5,481 nt of DNA from Spartobacteria bacterium (GTDB lineage Bacteria > Verrucomicrobiota > Verrucomicrobiia > Chthoniobacterales > Chthoniobacteraceae), in assembly GCA_025350985.1 (NCBI GenBank), contig JANXWU010000405.1, positions 1 through 5,481 on the forward strand, in the 5' to 3' direction. The position numbers and the translations under genes are program-made. Positions within the stretch are counted from its first letter, which is position 1, and each line of letters starts with the position of its first letter. The notes under the pieces are model-generated. The model saw only the letters and a program-made list of their open reading frames with translations, was not told the origin of the DNA and ran no database searches. Shown one piece after another: positions 5,411 through 5,481 of this stretch.

Positions 5411-5427
5411 GCACGCGAGGCGCGTGC
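5411..5427. repeat. Perfect 7-bp GC-rich hairpin inside the repeat element
   Basis: GCACGCG (5411-5417) and CGCGTGC (5421-5427) pair perfectly around an AGG loop, two bases after the preceding hairpin. Both loops begin AGG, and the pair resembles the double-hairpin layout of REP-type repeats. Confidence 0.7.
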
Positions 5428-5481
5428 GCTCCACACCGGAATTGCCGCGCGGCTAACACTGTTTGCCAAAATGCTCTATAC

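Larger units (their letters stand above)
5318..5478. mobile_element. Probable MITE with TA ends and 22-bp imperfect terminal inverted repeats
   Basis: TAGAGCATTT (5318-5327) is repeated exactly in inverse as AAATGCTCTA (5469-5478). Allowing mismatches, the match extends to 22 bp (5318-5339 against 5457-5478) with 17 of 22 identical. Both ends carry TA, the target duplicated by IS630/Tc1-mariner transposases, so the mobile part may be 5320-5476 (157 bp). It has no credible gene of its own and several internal hairpins, which suits a non-autonomous element. Family assignment is inference; no second copy is in the window. Confidence 0.55.

Noticed and set aside
5387..5427. Intrinsic terminator made of the two strong hairpins
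   Set aside because: Neither hairpin is followed by a T tract on either strand, and both lie within the terminal inverted repeats of the element.
5231..5434. N-terminal extension of the CsbD protein to 129 residues
   Set aside because: The added part translates the inverted-repeat element and does not resemble CsbD; GAGGAAA directly precedes the internal ATG at 5230.
5318..5478. CRISPR array or tRNA/rRNA
   Set aside because: The repeats are inverted and not regularly spaced direct repeats; no cloverleaf or conserved rRNA segment was found here or elsewhere in the window.

Overview
This is a 5.5-kb, mostly GC-rich bacterial window. The gene content (HpnD-like squalene/phytoene synthase, Gly-zipper lipoprotein, DUF4956, CsbD and DUF1328 stress proteins) and the style of the proteins fit a Gram-negative soil or freshwater bacterium, possibly Verrucomicrobiota. 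That placement is an inference; no rRNA or other taxonomic marker is present.

Left block (67-2919, + strand): three genes run in the same direction. They are a polytopic membrane protein with about eight or nine helices and no recognised family, an ABC-type ATPase-fold protein, and a squalene/phytoene synthase of the HpnD type. The gap between the first two is 34 bp; the second and third overlap in GTGA, with a GGAGG placed 9 nt before the GTG. The ATPase-like protein keeps the ABC fold layout and the Walker A lysine, but it has lost the expected residues of the A-loop, the Mg-binding Ser/Thr, the LSGGQ signature, Walker B, the catalytic Glu and the H-switch His. It therefore looks like a pseudo-ATPase kept as an intact gene. 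A membrane protein, a pseudo-ABC subunit and an isoprenoid synthase in one unit is the most interesting system here. A possible divergent gene start lies at the left edge (1-55, - strand).

Middle (2984-4382): a small Gly-zipper lipoprotein gene (+) converges on a previously easy-to-miss 51-aa single-helix membrane protein gene (-, 3399-3554) that has a strong ribosome site. That small gene is divergent from a solitary DUF4956 membrane protein gene (+). The shared 138-bp intergenic region contains a candidate sigma-70-type promoter for the small gene with a perfect 10-bp palindrome in its spacer.

Right block (4401-5230, - strand): csbD-family, DUF1328 and exported rhodanese genes are closely spaced and read leftward, forming a likely stress/envelope operon of visibly lower GC than the left block. 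Just upstream of it, at the window's right end, is a 161-bp element with 22-bp imperfect terminal inverted repeats, TA at both ends and several internal hairpins. It is best explained as a MITE (non-autonomous IS630/Tc1-mariner-like element) or a related REP-type repeat.
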